Assembly (NCBI GenBank): GCA_034440635.1 | Contig: JAOTON010001680.1 | Location: 1,616,001-1,680,000, forward strand | Direction of reading: 5' to 3' | Length of the DNA stretch: 64,000 nt | Source of the DNA: Lepas anatifera | Taxonomy: Eukaryota; Arthropoda; Thecostraca; Lepadidae | Shown: positions 34,370-46,105 of the stretch, in pieces | Layout: the number at the start of each line of letters is the position of its first letter | How positions within the stretch are numbered: position 1 is the stretch's first letter | Notes under the pieces: generated by a model | What the model saw: the letters and a program-made list of their open reading frames with translations, nothing else | What the model was told of the DNA's origin: nothing | Databases searched by the model: none | Program-made: the position numbers and the translations under genes

Positions 34370-35510
34370 CTAGTCGTGTAGGTCACATGTCACATGTACC
34401 GTGTGTGTTGTATTGCCAATAAGTGTCCGCCAATAAAACAAAAATGAAAAGCTACATCATTTACCCTGATGCCGAAACATACTACGGATTTGAAATCCGT
34501 ACCTGTAATTTTACCCGCCAAGCGTATTTACATACCGAACCCATTTAATCAACTCATACCCATGTTATCCGGTGATATGGACGCCGCACACTGCACAAAC
34601 ACCTAACCCATACATCCACCCATGTGCACAGAATGCCTCTTCCATCTGTCCTCCTCCCTCAGTCCAACAGCAGGCACAACGACCACCATTCTCAACACCA
34701 CACGCGTAGGTTTTATAATCCACCACGAGACCCCTCCCCACCGAGGCTTGAATTCGGCGTCAGCGGTCTCCAGCGTGCGTGACCTTTCTAACCTCTGTGC
34801 CCTGCGGGCAATCGGCATCCAGCGGATGGCGGCCGCTGATTGGTGGAGGTGCGTTCACTTGTAGAGAGAAATTCATCGAAAATGTATCCATGAAAATGAT
34901 AGAGCTTAATCTATAAGCCAGGAGACGTACTAACATGAAATTTTTCAAGCATTACTAGCCATACTTTGCCCTACATTGGCTTGATTATCAGCGCCACCAT
35001 CCGATACTCTTTGGTACAGGAGAGACAGCGGCAGAGTCAGCATTGGCTAGCCGGCGGCCGAGTGCGCTGAAATCAGGAGTGTTGCGAGATGGGTTTCTGC
35101 TGAGTGGAAAAGAGTGGGGCCCGGCCCGAAGGTAACCGAGTGGAGAAGAGGAGAGAGAGGTATGTATGTACATAAAACTAAAACTTAACCGTCGGACGAG
35201 GTATAGAAAGAGTTGTCTAATGAGAGCGCTGCCGAAGTAAAACCAGATAATATACCAGAAGAGGTAAGCACGCGCTGCTTTGCTCCATTTTCGATGGTGA
35301 AAAGACACAAAACCTAATTCGTGTTTTGTAGCGCACTTCACTTTTCACACGTCATACCACGAAAACAAACATAATATGCTTAAACCCAAAAGTCGCAGGC
35401 GACGGAATGTTTTGTCTAATGACGGTACTCTTAATCGATCCACCATACCAACGTGGATTTTCGAAAACCATCGGTGGCGCCCAAATTCGAAAACTGTCAA
35501 CTACGACAGC
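34370..35510 (-). repeat. 1.1-kb dispersed repeat L, copy 2
   Basis: Inverted relative to 7030-8110. It retains GTAGGTTTTATAATCCACC, GGCGGCCGCTGATTGGTGG, GGCTAGCCGGCGGCCGAG and CCAACGTGGATTTTCGAAAA. Open frames on both strands are unrelated between the two copies, so no shared gene is indicated. Confidence 0.72.
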
Positions 35511-37700
35511 GTTAAAGTAACCGTTGAATTATAAACACGGTACAATACACTCCCTTAAATACATGAAATGATGCTGCACTGCCTCATATGAAAAACACGA
35601 AGTGACTGGGCGCTCCACATCCAGAGATAGAAACTCATACCCCAGCCCTGTAGGTAATTTCAAAGTTTCATTTGGCTAGGCGTCGAGTATATACCTAGGA
35701 AACATACTACTAAAGCATGCAATATTTTGGATAAAAACATAGGATAAGTGACAGTGGATGAATGATTGATATGTTTATACACCAGCCAGTTATACCTTCC
35801 GCCCGTGGGAAGACGCATCTAGCGGTATGGGCGCCAATAGCCAAAGTAGCTGCAGCATCTAAAAACTACGATTATTATGATAATGAGGTACCTGACCATT
35901 TTAAGGTCAGCACCAGAAAGTTTAGTCAATCGTATGAGACAAGCTGTGATGTCCCCCTTTCCGGCCGTTTCAGAAACTTTATTTATCCAACGTCTGCTCC
36001 GCTGAGTCTTTTTCCAATAAATTTTGGGTTGAAATTTTCTATGAGCCGTCATGCTCTAAGCGAGGGTAGGTGGGAGAAGCAGACATATTATCATTGAAAC
36101 ACAGACCCTCCTAATGCTCGATATCACACCCAGAAGTGTGTTCTGTTTTATTTGCATCTGAGGCACTGTAATTACCTTATTAAGTGCCTCATAAACGCTA
36201 TTATTTAACCCTGTGAATCAGGAAGAGTCACATGATTTTATTTGAAAATATCAGAACATGATCACCAAGAATATTTATATGTATTCCTAACAAATCTTAT
36301 GGTACACAGCGAAACAATCATCAAATATATAATTATTTTAGTGTTTTAGTGTCATTTTTTGTGGTCTTACTGAATTTTTCTCATCCTTTCTAATTTTTTT
36401 ACGGCAGTTTGGTAGGGAAAGCCATCAACAAAGCGACAGGTCAAACCCGTTCTGGAGCATAAGCCAAACGGAGTATATGACCTTTGTGAATATTGAAACA
36501 GATTCTTGGTGATGTACAGAGTGGGTTATCTTGCCCAAAGGCTTCAAAGGGAGTTTGTTGATTTGAACAAAGACATTCATGTTTTTTTATTCACGGGATT
36601 TTTTCCAATGTGCAGGTGGGATCAGTACAGGAGTAATAAAGAGCCAGTGTTTTGTATTGGGAGTGATGTCCTCCTGGCTTTTTATTTGTTCTTGATGAGT
36701 GGTACAATGAGTAGTCTTGCAACCAGCTTGCCAGCCTTACAATTTTGGTAACACTTTTGCATCTTAATGCTAGGTATAGTAGGCCTTCGAACTACCACGT
36801 CATGGCATGGAAGTAACCAGGTCAAACGCAACAGAAGAGGCGTTGCTTATCAATATTATACAGCAAGATATATGTCGACGCATACAAATATTTCCAAATT
36901 TGTACACATGTTTGAAAACACCTGGCGCCACAGACCAAAGGTCCCCTGATGCTGCACTTTTTGTGGATTTACAATGCTTTCTTCAATGTGTGAATAAATT
37001 GTTTAGTGAAAAATCATGCAGGCAATTCAGCTATTGTGAGTAGATTCTATTTTGATGTATCTTATGAATTGCATCATTGCTTAATTATGGATTATGCAAA
37101 CAAATTCAAGTTATCTTGCAGATATGTGCATAACATAAATTGCTAGTTGTCCATTATGCCTGAGGATTTCCGTCGCTAGGTAAAATATTAGGTTGTTGGT
37201 ATGATGCAGAATATCCCTAAAATACTGTGGAACACGTATCTTTTTTTAAAGTTCCTTTTTTAAGCACCTCATTGGGACTTTTTTGCAGATTTTGGTTTGG
37301 AGTAGGTACCCAAATCACCATTGGGGTGCTCAAATCGTCATTGGGGGTGCTGGGCAATCCTAAAGAGATATAAATCCACACTCCCTGACCATAGAGCTCA
37401 AAGCTTAAGCTACAAAAACATGCTCTTTCCGCAAAGTTTTCCAGTGATGAACTATTTATGATTTCGTTGCAAACGGTTTGACCTGAAACGCTTTGCGAGA
37501 ACATGAAAATGTCATGTTCTTACGAGTCCGCCAAATGAAAGACTCTTCAATTATTTTACCTTCAAATTTTCGATACCAGGTGCCCGCTCGGTTTTAGCCA
37601 ACACAGGCGTTTTTCTGGTAATTATGTCATCAAGAATCGGAGGTAGATATGTATAAAAGCTGTTATATCCTACTCATCCAGTTTTATGGTTTTGATAAGG
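35511..37700. other. Unassigned DNA
   Basis: Several short open frames occur between 35760 and 37040, but none has a recognisable domain. 37300-37380 holds a decayed version of the GGGGGTGC repeat-start motif. Nothing else is identified. Confidence 0.35.
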
Positions 37701-37711
37701 ATAAAAACCAA

Positions 37712-38078
37712 CTGCCTCTACCAACTGAGCCGCCTCGGCAGCCCAGTTCGTAGGCCGTTGTGCTCCGGTCCGCTGTTCAGGAACATACAGTGACAATGTG
37801 TGTGTAGACTTGGGATCGATTCCCCTGACACGCTCCGGTGCTCAATATTTGCTCGACGTAGTTCGGCTGGCAACTGACTGGTGAGAGGGCGACCTGAGCG
37901 AGGAGGCCGTCAGTGTGAGCTGTGGGACGTTAAGCTTTGGCTTCTAAATTAACCTTTCATTGCGGGAGGTGCCCGTTCGGATGGTGAGGTCAGGGTCTCT
38001 GTAACAAGTCTCTTGATGAATTTGGTAAGACTCCGACTCCAAAAACCAAACTTGCAACAACTCGGACAAAATAAAGAA
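37712..38078 (+). mobile_element. tRNA-derived SINE (copy 2) with an opposed tRNA-like head
   Basis: From about 37738 the sequence follows SINE copy 1, with CCCAGTTCGTAGGCCG as A box and GGGATCGATTCCCC as B box. The body word GGGACGTTAAGCTTTGGC is identical, and the tail ends CAAAATAAAG. It has about 40 bp not present in copy 1 near 37880-37920. Immediately upstream, 37712-37739 on the minus strand reads GGCGGCTCAGTTGGTAGAGG, a better tRNA A box facing the other way. It is unclear whether this is a second, separate tRNA-derived insertion. Confidence 0.82.
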
Positions 38079-38099
38079 ACATGCTGGTTAGATTCTTTT

Positions 38100-38375
38100 G
38101 ACCGGCTGCATTATTATTTCATATGAGTTGAAGAGTATCAGTAGCTATTGGTACTTTGTGCATGAAACTGTAGAAGCCGGGATAAAGGATGTGTGTGTGG
38201 CAGAGAAAGCTGTATTTTCTGGCAGACTCTTTTTCTCTGACAAATCTAATTATTCAAAGAAGATGGAAGAGGGCTGAAGCTTTTCAAATTTAATTTTTAT
38301 GTCAAAATTGATGTCTATTTTCCTACCAAACATAGTTCAGTGTTTTTTTCTTTCATTTTATACACTTGGAAAACA
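38100..38375 (+). repeat. Dispersed repeat K, copy 2
   Basis: Aligns with the minus strand of 29720-30010. It lies directly after the SINE tail, so the SINE may have inserted in or beside this repeat. Confidence 0.7.
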
Positions 38376-38656
38376 TGAAATAGTATCGTATGCCAATAGA
38401 CTATGAGGATATTGCACCATCCAAGGGGTCAATTTCGGTATAATTGATTAACTAGAAGGACGGTGTTATCACTTATGTTTCCCACAAAGAAATCCCAAAC
38501 TGTTATTATTATCAAATATAAAAAAACTCGCACTGTAAAGAGGCTTTACATAAACATCAGCACAGCCCTTCCCAAACGAGGCATAGCGCTGTAAAGTGAG
38601 AACCACTGAACACATTCTACACCCGTGGTTAATCGAGCCCCGGCATACCTCCCAAC

Positions 38657-38799
38657 CAGGGGCGTAGGCAGCAGTTCACAGAAAGGGGCGACCGCAAGGC
38701 AGCCGCAGCTGGTGCACGGGACTCGTTCTGCAACACAGGCAGGCTTCTCCCGGCTAAGACGGAGGGGATGAGGTGCCTGCCCACCTGGTTACGCCACTG
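38657..38799. mobile_element. Small inverted-terminus element (CAGGGGCGTAGG type)
   Basis: It begins CAGGGGCGTAGGCAG and ends CCTGGTTACGCCACTG, roughly inverted versions of one terminus. The CAG..CTG ends resemble hAT elements, but the flanking 8-mers CTCCCAAC and CCCGTAAA match poorly. Confidence 0.55.
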
Positions 38800-38929
38800 C
38801 CCGTAAATCTGCATTAATCACGTCTGAATCCTGATGGACTGGAAGCCGGCGCCCGGATTATCGCACCCTTTTCGGCGGCATATGGGGTGCTTATGGTGAC
38901 CCGCCGAACGTGCGCTGGGTATGAGGTGG

Positions 38930-39328
38930 CAGTGGCGGATCCAGGGGGCGGCATTTCCTCGCAAACGAAAAAGCTTGGGGTACAACCATGTTTTTTGCTC
39001 TACCTAAAGCTGTCGACTTTTTTAGTGAATAAGGAGAGACCGGATGGTGAGGAAAACTACCAGATGAGTTTACCAGGTGCCCTGAGCTTTGTTTATGCTT
39101 ATAAGCATGGTTTTGGTGCTTTAATTAAACCAGTCAGCCTCAAACAGAACCAGTCAATTTCAGTGTAAGCATTGTACCTTGGTCTTCTTTATATGAAAAA
39201 TCGTTTTTGAGTGCATCATTCTTAGGTATCGAAGGCAAGCATCTCTTGGCCAAATATTTCACCATGTGACGTTATTTTTTTGCTTTTCAACTTGCCTCCC
39301 CGAAACCTGCCGACTAGATCCGCTATTG
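38930..39328. mobile_element. hAT-like non-autonomous element, 399 bp
   Basis: It starts CAGTGGCGGATCCAGGGGG and ends CTAGATCCGCTATTG. Flanking 8-mers TGAGGTGG and TGGGATGG agree at six of eight positions. It matches the 10115-10512 element in termini and length. The open frame from 38887 spans the left terminus and is incidental. Confidence 0.8.
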
Positions 39329-39336
39329 TGGGATGG

Positions 39337-39990
39337 TAAGTATCACCGAGAAAGGAAGGCAGACTTGAGGACGGGTGGTCTTGGCTTACCCTAGCCGTGG
39401 CTGTTCATCATTGGGAGATACCGGTCCAGCGCATATTTGGGGGATGTCGCAGGCAAGAGGGAGCAGCGGACTCTGGGCGGCCAGAACACAGCCTCCCAGA
39501 CGCACATAGGCCCTAAATGCCTCCGTCCGTGGCCAATATTACTTTCGTGGAAAACTCCTTCGCAATACCGCAAATTCCCCCGATTTTTGAACAAAGGAGC
39601 TCATTTGACAGACAATTGAACAGCGCCTAAAACTTGCATTCGACATATAGGTTTTATTTTACATGGGTGTAATCAGGACAGTGAAAGAGGGGCATTTGGA
39701 GCAACTTAATCCAGCCCGAGGTGTCCGTAAAATATTTTGCAGATGTTGTCGTGGCGCCATGAGTTGTGACCAAATTGTAGTTTGAAACACTGCAAACAAT
39801 AAACATTTAATCCATGAACAACGATACGCAATCTTGGTCTGCCATAAATTATAAGCGTCACCACGAACAACAAAACGGGGAGGCATCATAAATGTGTATT
39901 TGAGCTTGGTTTTTCTTTCTAAGCCAGCTTTTGGTATAACTGTAACACTTTTTCTGCATGGGAATGTTCTATTATAACCGGTATTCGAGT
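39337..39990. other. Unassigned non-coding DNA
   Basis: No gene is recognised. Open frames on both strands are short and lack recognisable motifs. Confidence 0.35.
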
Positions 39991-39996
39991 GATTAT

Positions 39997-40883
39997 TAAC
40001 AACCACACTGGAGAGGGGTCCGACATTAAGCGCACAGGATGGGGAGCTGGTAAGCCCCCTGAGATATCGGAAACTTAGAGGCTTAAGAAATGCCGATTGG
40101 GGGTTGGCTATGGTAATCTACATCATAACTAATTTTCATTGACCTAGGTCTATATTGTCAAGGTCAAACGAGGTCATAAAAGTCAAATTTTGGCCATGCT
40201 TGGGACCTGTTGGGAAATGCCCTGATAATGCGTGGAAAAGCCGAGAGTAGCTAAGGCCGGACCACGGTCATAGAGGTTGTGTCGCAAAGAATCTTTCCTT
40301 CATTTTTGAGGTCTAGGTCATTCAAGGTCATCGACCTATCACGCCACAATATGGTATACTCCCTATTATGCAAACTTAAAGTAGCACTATAGCAAACCCT
40401 GTGCTCGAAAGGAGGATTGACCTTTACCCATGATCTTTAACCTTGACCTTTGACCTTGAACTTACACCTGGGCTACCTTTACTACGACGTCATAGCATAA
40501 TATACGTCAGACTGGGACACGTAAAGCACCGGAGTCAATAACCTTGAAATTGCTGGTATGACTTTGAACTTTGACCTCGACCTTCACGTGAGGTGACCTT
40601 GACAAATAATCCCGTCTATATGACACTGTGACGTCACCACTTGGTCTCCAATGCAAGCAAACCGGTTCGACTGCGCGGTCGCGGCGATTTCAAAATGTAG
40701 GTCGGACTTTAGAAGCCTATAAATCAAACAATTTTCGACAAATTTTCAAATTATTTCACTATTCGACGCGCTGTTAAATTTTCTCAAATGCGACCCATTC
40801 CCGTGTTTTGGCTACGAGCGGTTCTCCGGTCATCCGGAAAAATAGTTGGGAGAGTATCCGAGGCCCCTCCAGTGCGCGTGTTA
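39997..40883 (+). mobile_element. Family-C element, copy C3
   Basis: It begins TTAACAACCACACTGGAG and ends CCCCTCCAGTGCGCGTGTTA. It matches C2 throughout, with blocks GGCCATGCTTGGGACC, GACGTCATAGCATAATATAC, GACGTCACCACTTGGTCTCC and TATTCGACGCGCTGTTAAAT. A TGACCTTTGACCT direct repeat lies at 40444-40456. No coding capacity. Confidence 0.85.
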
Positions 40884-43075
40884 ACACGCAGAGTAGAAGA
40901 AAGGGGTAGAATATATCCCTACCATGTGTTTCCTCAACAAGGCATATCAAAATATCAGTCCGTGAAGGTCAGTACGTTTCTCCCCCGCCCACCCTCCGCT
41001 ACATATGATATCGCGGTATCGCCAACTATGGGACGTAGGTCACCTGAGCAGCCCGAGCGTCATCTTGCGTAGCTTATGACAGTGGGAACGGCGAGGAAAT
41101 TCGATTCCCGATTGCATCCTAGGACACCTCGGAACTCCGATGGTTACGGAGACCGTTCATTTGGATGAAAGGTATGACTGGTATTCACCATATGTGGTTT
41201 AACGTGTGATATGCAGCAAAACAGGATTCCTAGGTATCGTTTTTGCTGTCCGGCATTGCTTGAAGGTGTTATAATAAATGTCTGAATCCGGGATCACGAG
41301 AGGCTTAATCTCGTGATTAAGGCTTTTGAAAATAGCGGGATCCCAATCCCGAGATTGACATACCTAGCAGGAACATTTCTCATGCAATAAATGGTTCGTT
41401 GTCGGCAGTCCCTCCGGGTATTTGGATAACAGTCAACACAGCAGCCAATAACAAATTTAGACGGTTATAGTGCTTTGAAATTGTATAAACTAACTTCTGC
41501 ACTTCTAGGCATTTATTAAAGCATTGTTCTCTGATAGTCAACTCATATTGCTCATTCTTGGCCGGTCCATGCCTCTATTCGGTAGCCCACGGCGTTGCGT
41601 TGACCGCAGCGGCCTGGTTGGAGCCACAACCTGAGTTATTATATGTCATCTGGAGCACGGGGCTGCAAGTGGACGCAAGATATTTTGACTTGCTCTTGTA
41701 GGCACATCCTGGGGAATCGTTTGATGGTAGTCTTATGCTGGGCCGATGCTGGCCAAGTTTTAAATCCCTCTCTTTGTATTTGTAAATCGAACAGTTTTTG
41801 AGATATGCAGAATACTGAGAGAATGGTTTATAAAATAGTTGTCAAAACTATTTTTGATTATTTTATACCTAAACCCATCGCAAAGGGCTCACACAACAGT
41901 GGTATTGCCTACTTTGACCTGTTCTTGCTTTCATGGTCGATTTTAAGCATAATGAAATGTACGTAGTTTTCGCTGCAGATCTCTGGTCCGCGGGTGGCGC
42001 ACCCGAGTGCTTACTTCAAGCAACTCTAAAAGACTTCCGTAGCACGGTTTGTGTTTTCCATGCCTGTTTCAAGTGCAGTGAAGAATTCTCTATCAGTATA
42101 TGTGCTCAGGAAATGATTTAGAAAAGTTGATTTTTAATATTGGCCACGGACGGGGATTTAGGCCTATGTGAGACGTCGAGGCGAATAGCCCCTCGTCAGT
42201 CAGGCTGCGTCTCCCAGAAATACTGCATCCGCATCTGCCAGTGGTAGGAAAGCACCAGCTGAGCCCTTCCAGCAGCACCACACCTATCACGGAAATGACG
42301 TAGGCACTGCTCAATGAGACCTGGTAATTGTGCAATTCCTCGCAATGTGTTTTTAACTGTCTTAATGAATGCCTCTCTTTAGCCCATCAACATTTTTGCT
42401 CCACACGACACTTTTTGTTCATACTTAGTTAATTTTCCACCGTCACCCAAACAACCAATTTCGGTAGAAATTATGTTTTACCTTGATCGGCGAGGCACTT
42501 GCTTAATTACGTCTAATTCCACCACAACAACCACAATAATATCAAATGAAACAAAGCACACGTTCAATAAGAAATTAAACTGGGTCCATGCCAACTGTCT
42601 GATAATCGTAAAGTAAATGGATATGCCACGTATGTACAGTGGCACCACCCTGCTTAGCTTCGTTTGTTTTTGGTGATCTGCCAAAAACCCCGGGAGGAGT
42701 AAGTACCCAACCCGTGTAACCTACCACCGCGTGGAAAGTGTTCAAACGACCGCAGATTCCATTACTTATGCTAGACTATGATTACGCATTGCAAGGAACA
42801 CATGAGAGAAATCGCGACAGAACAGATAAAACCTTAAAACGCCCATGAAGAATTGTTCATACGTAGAAATGTATCATTTTAGCTAAGCTGTGAGAGCACT
42901 ATCACCTTGGATAATATGTTTGCTTATTGCACTTCTTTGGTTTACGCTGACAGCCTCAGACTAATCTTTATGTTCAAATGGTCATCTCCTCTGCATTCTG
43001 ATTACATCTAAGTTTTTTATTGACCATTTGACAGGTTGAATAATTTCTCCACAATACCCACCATACTTCCCCAAA
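40884..43075. other. Unassigned DNA with a hairpin cluster
   Basis: At 41285-41360 several short inverted repeats interleave: TCACGAG with CTCGTGA, CTTAATC with GATTAAG, and CGGGATCCCAATCCCG. No gene is supported in the remainder. Confidence 0.4.
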
Positions 43076-43079
43076 CTTC

Positions 43080-43950
43080 CGTCCAGCTTTGTCGCCCATC
43101 TATCGGCTGTGCAGCAGGTGGTGTTAGTGTTGCAGTGGAGGCACGTCACACGTTGTCCACTCAGCCCCGGCTGCTGTTTTCTCTTCCACCAGCTCCAACA
43201 CCGCCTCAGCAGCCCACATCATGACCTCTCCACTCCACCTTCGCCTCAAAATCGCAAACACTTCACAGTCAACTGCGCTCATCAGCACAAAAACGTCGCT
43301 ATGGGGCGTCGGCTAATCCACTTGACCTCGCCGGCCGGCATAGCTGAGCGTCGTGATCGTGAGAGGAAGGGCTGAGGCCCTGCCTCTTCACCGCTGGGAC
43401 GCCGCCTGGCCGGCGCCCAGCCGCGTTCCCACACAATTTTGCACGCCGACGTGTTTACTCAGTGGCAAATGTTTGAATGGAGGCTGGCGGTGGCGCCCTG
43501 GCGACTGCGGCGGCGCCAGCGCGTGCATAGTTGAACCGGCCGGGCCGCCGCCGCAGCCAGCTGGCAGGCCGTGACAGAGCGTGGCTGCGCGCTGGAGCAT
43601 CCCAGCACGCGGGGACGCCCTGCTGCTGCGCTAACCTTTCCCAGGCCCACGCGCCCCTCGCAGCAGCCCCGGCCGCTCCACTCCACCGGCGCGCGACAAC
43701 ATTTTAATATGTATCGTATGCGGGTATGGACTGCCCGCCGTCAGGCGGCTGCTGCGTTGTGACGTGTCACCATGCCCCGCAGCGGCTCTCCGCCAACCAC
43801 GCACCTCGGCGCGACCCCTGAAGGACATATGCGTGACCCCTGAGGACCCGACTGGCGGGCACTGACACGGCTGCCACTGAGCAGCGGGAGGGCAGGCGAC
43901 AAGGCTTTAAATTCAGACAGCGACACGACAACAGTGACCTGGCGCCGTCC
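43080..43950. promoter_or_regulatory. CpG-rich island 3
   Basis: GC-rich with dense CpG, strongest at 43380-43720, for example GGCGGCGCCAGCGCGTGC. Open frames overlap on both strands without protein-like features. A promoter or first exon cannot be excluded. Confidence 0.4.
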
Positions 43951-45700
43951 GTGCCCAGAACTAACTCTTTGTCATTGCGACGGGAACCCGGACCTAAATG
44001 AACGACAGAATACTAATATAAGATACATCCAGTGCATTGTGCCGCCACGAAATACCTAATTCTGGCATCAGTTCGCTTGTTCAAGATGATAACGTCTCTG
44101 CGGAGCTGCGTGAGAACATGAGTTTGGTTTACCGAATTGCACATTTTACGATAAGGCAGAACTTTAAAGAAGAGAAGCTATTAGATATTTGTAGAACATA
44201 TAAAAACATCGCAGTAAGACACTTCAAATTTTAAAGAACCGTCTTTAATTAGCCAAGAGGGCAGAAAACAAAAATAGCAAGATGAATGAAGAATGTACGG
44301 TGCATATTCTAAAAACAGCACCTCTCATCAAGGGGCGTAAATTTGTGAACAAGTTTAATGGTGTTTTTTTTCTAACCAGCCCACAAAATGTCATTGATGG
44401 GACGAGGGGATAAAAGCATCAAAAAGTTTTCTTTAAATATCTTACGACTTTTCCGTATCTCCAATGGGCTGACAATGTGTGTTTGAACAACAGAGGAGGT
44501 TAAATATCCGTAGCTGCTCGGGTTTGATATCCTCAATATTTTAGGTTTTCAATCGAAGATTGTCAATGTTGGAAGACATTGTTTACGATGGTTTGTTGAA
44601 TGCAACGTCTTCTAAATAGGCGTGTAACCAACAACCGTTTGCAATAATATTTCCCTGTACTTGCTGTGCTGAATTACGGGTCCTGTGACATGTTTTTAGG
44701 TTGTTAACACTAGAGAAATACATAGCTAGTTACTTCTCTGGTTTTTGTTTTCCTCATTTCAAGTTAATTCTGCTTCCAGGCTTGAGACATTTAATAAGCT
44801 ATCTTTCAATTACTGAGCTTGTTTCGCTCTGTATATCCGTATATCCGTATATACATTATACAATGAAACAGCACTAATCCAGAGTTCATCTACAAGAATC
44901 TGTCAAAACAACGGAACTTTTAAGCTGGAATGTTTCACTTTGGTGAGTCAGAGAACGTGTTCACTGATCCTTACATTGATCCACGACCAATTTGCCTAAT
45001 AGCCTAAACACATGCCTATGAATCTGCTCCCACGTTGACTGTTGAAGTACCGTATGAGATTCAAGGGATCGTACGTTCATTTTTTCGCTCTCTTGCAGAA
45101 ACAGTTAAGGTCATGCAGGCATATGCATTGTCTTACATTCGTCCGTTACTTTACTAGAAGGCATCACAGGGGGAAATTATCTTTATTGAAGTCTAAAAGA
45201 AATCATAGAGTGTCCACCACTGCTTTCTCGGAGCAACGGCCAGCTTGACAAATGAAGTCCTACACAGTGAAAGGCAGCGAGCATTAGGAGCGGGTCAAGT
45301 GGGGGGGGGATCGAGTCAGGCTCCGAACCAGAAGCTGGAATACGAAAGTACATTTTCCAGAGATTGGCCCTGATTCCCTTCCCACTCCCAGTTTTACTGG
45401 ATGCGCAGTTTCCCCTTGCTGCCTATTTGGTCCTGCTATCGTACGTAAACCAGTCATAGACAGGTATGATCTGCAACCTAAATGAATTAAGGAAGAAATT
45501 TGCAGCACCTTCCAAGGCCTTTTCGAGAAGAAGTTCAGCAGAGAACTTGTTTTTTTCTGAAGATATGATGTTGGTAAAACACGACGACAGCATTGGCGTT
45601 GGCAAGAAAAAAGAGTAAGCAAGCGGAACAATGTTGGCAGCAGCATTATAATTAAAAGTGTTGAGGTGGTGTTAAGAATGACCGTTATCTTCCAAGTTTC
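43951..45700. other. Unassigned non-coding DNA
   Basis: No gene or partner repeat identified. TATCCGTA is repeated briefly at 44833-44855. The 120-codon minus frame at 45284-45646 shows no recognisable motif. Confidence 0.35.
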
Positions 45701-45701
45701 T

Positions 45702-46105
45702 TATTTATTTTAGTCCTGAATTAACATTGAAAGAATAAAACACATTTATAGGATCTTTCGACAACACGTCATCCTTCAGCTATGACACATTTTTAAGCAC
45801 GAAAATTAAAAAAATTGACATTTCTAGTTGATCTTGTGATGCATTGTACATAAGAAAAGAGAAATAGGAGAAATAAATGTCTAAGATTGATATGTATACT
45901 GTGTGCGAGTGTGTGGTTTCTTGTACTGTTAACTGGTCCATAGATTTCTGCAGGAAGAAGAAGAAGTGGTTGCTACTAAGCGTGTGACAGTCTTTTTGAA
46001 ATTTTGTGCTTGAAAATGTGTCATAGCTGAGGATGACGTGATGCTGAAAGCTCCTATCAATGTGTTTTATTCTTTCAATACTAATTCAGGACTAAAGTAA
46101 ATAAA
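45702..46105. mobile_element. Inverted-repeat (foldback) element of about 400 bp
   Basis: The left arm, 45702-45830, starts TATTTATTTTAGTCCTGAAT and the right arm, 45995-46105, ends ATTCAGGACTAAAGTAAATA. The arms share AAAGAATAAAACACATT and CAGCTATGACACATTTT. About 165 bp lie between, including a GAAGAAGAAGAA tract. It resembles a MITE. Confidence 0.85.
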
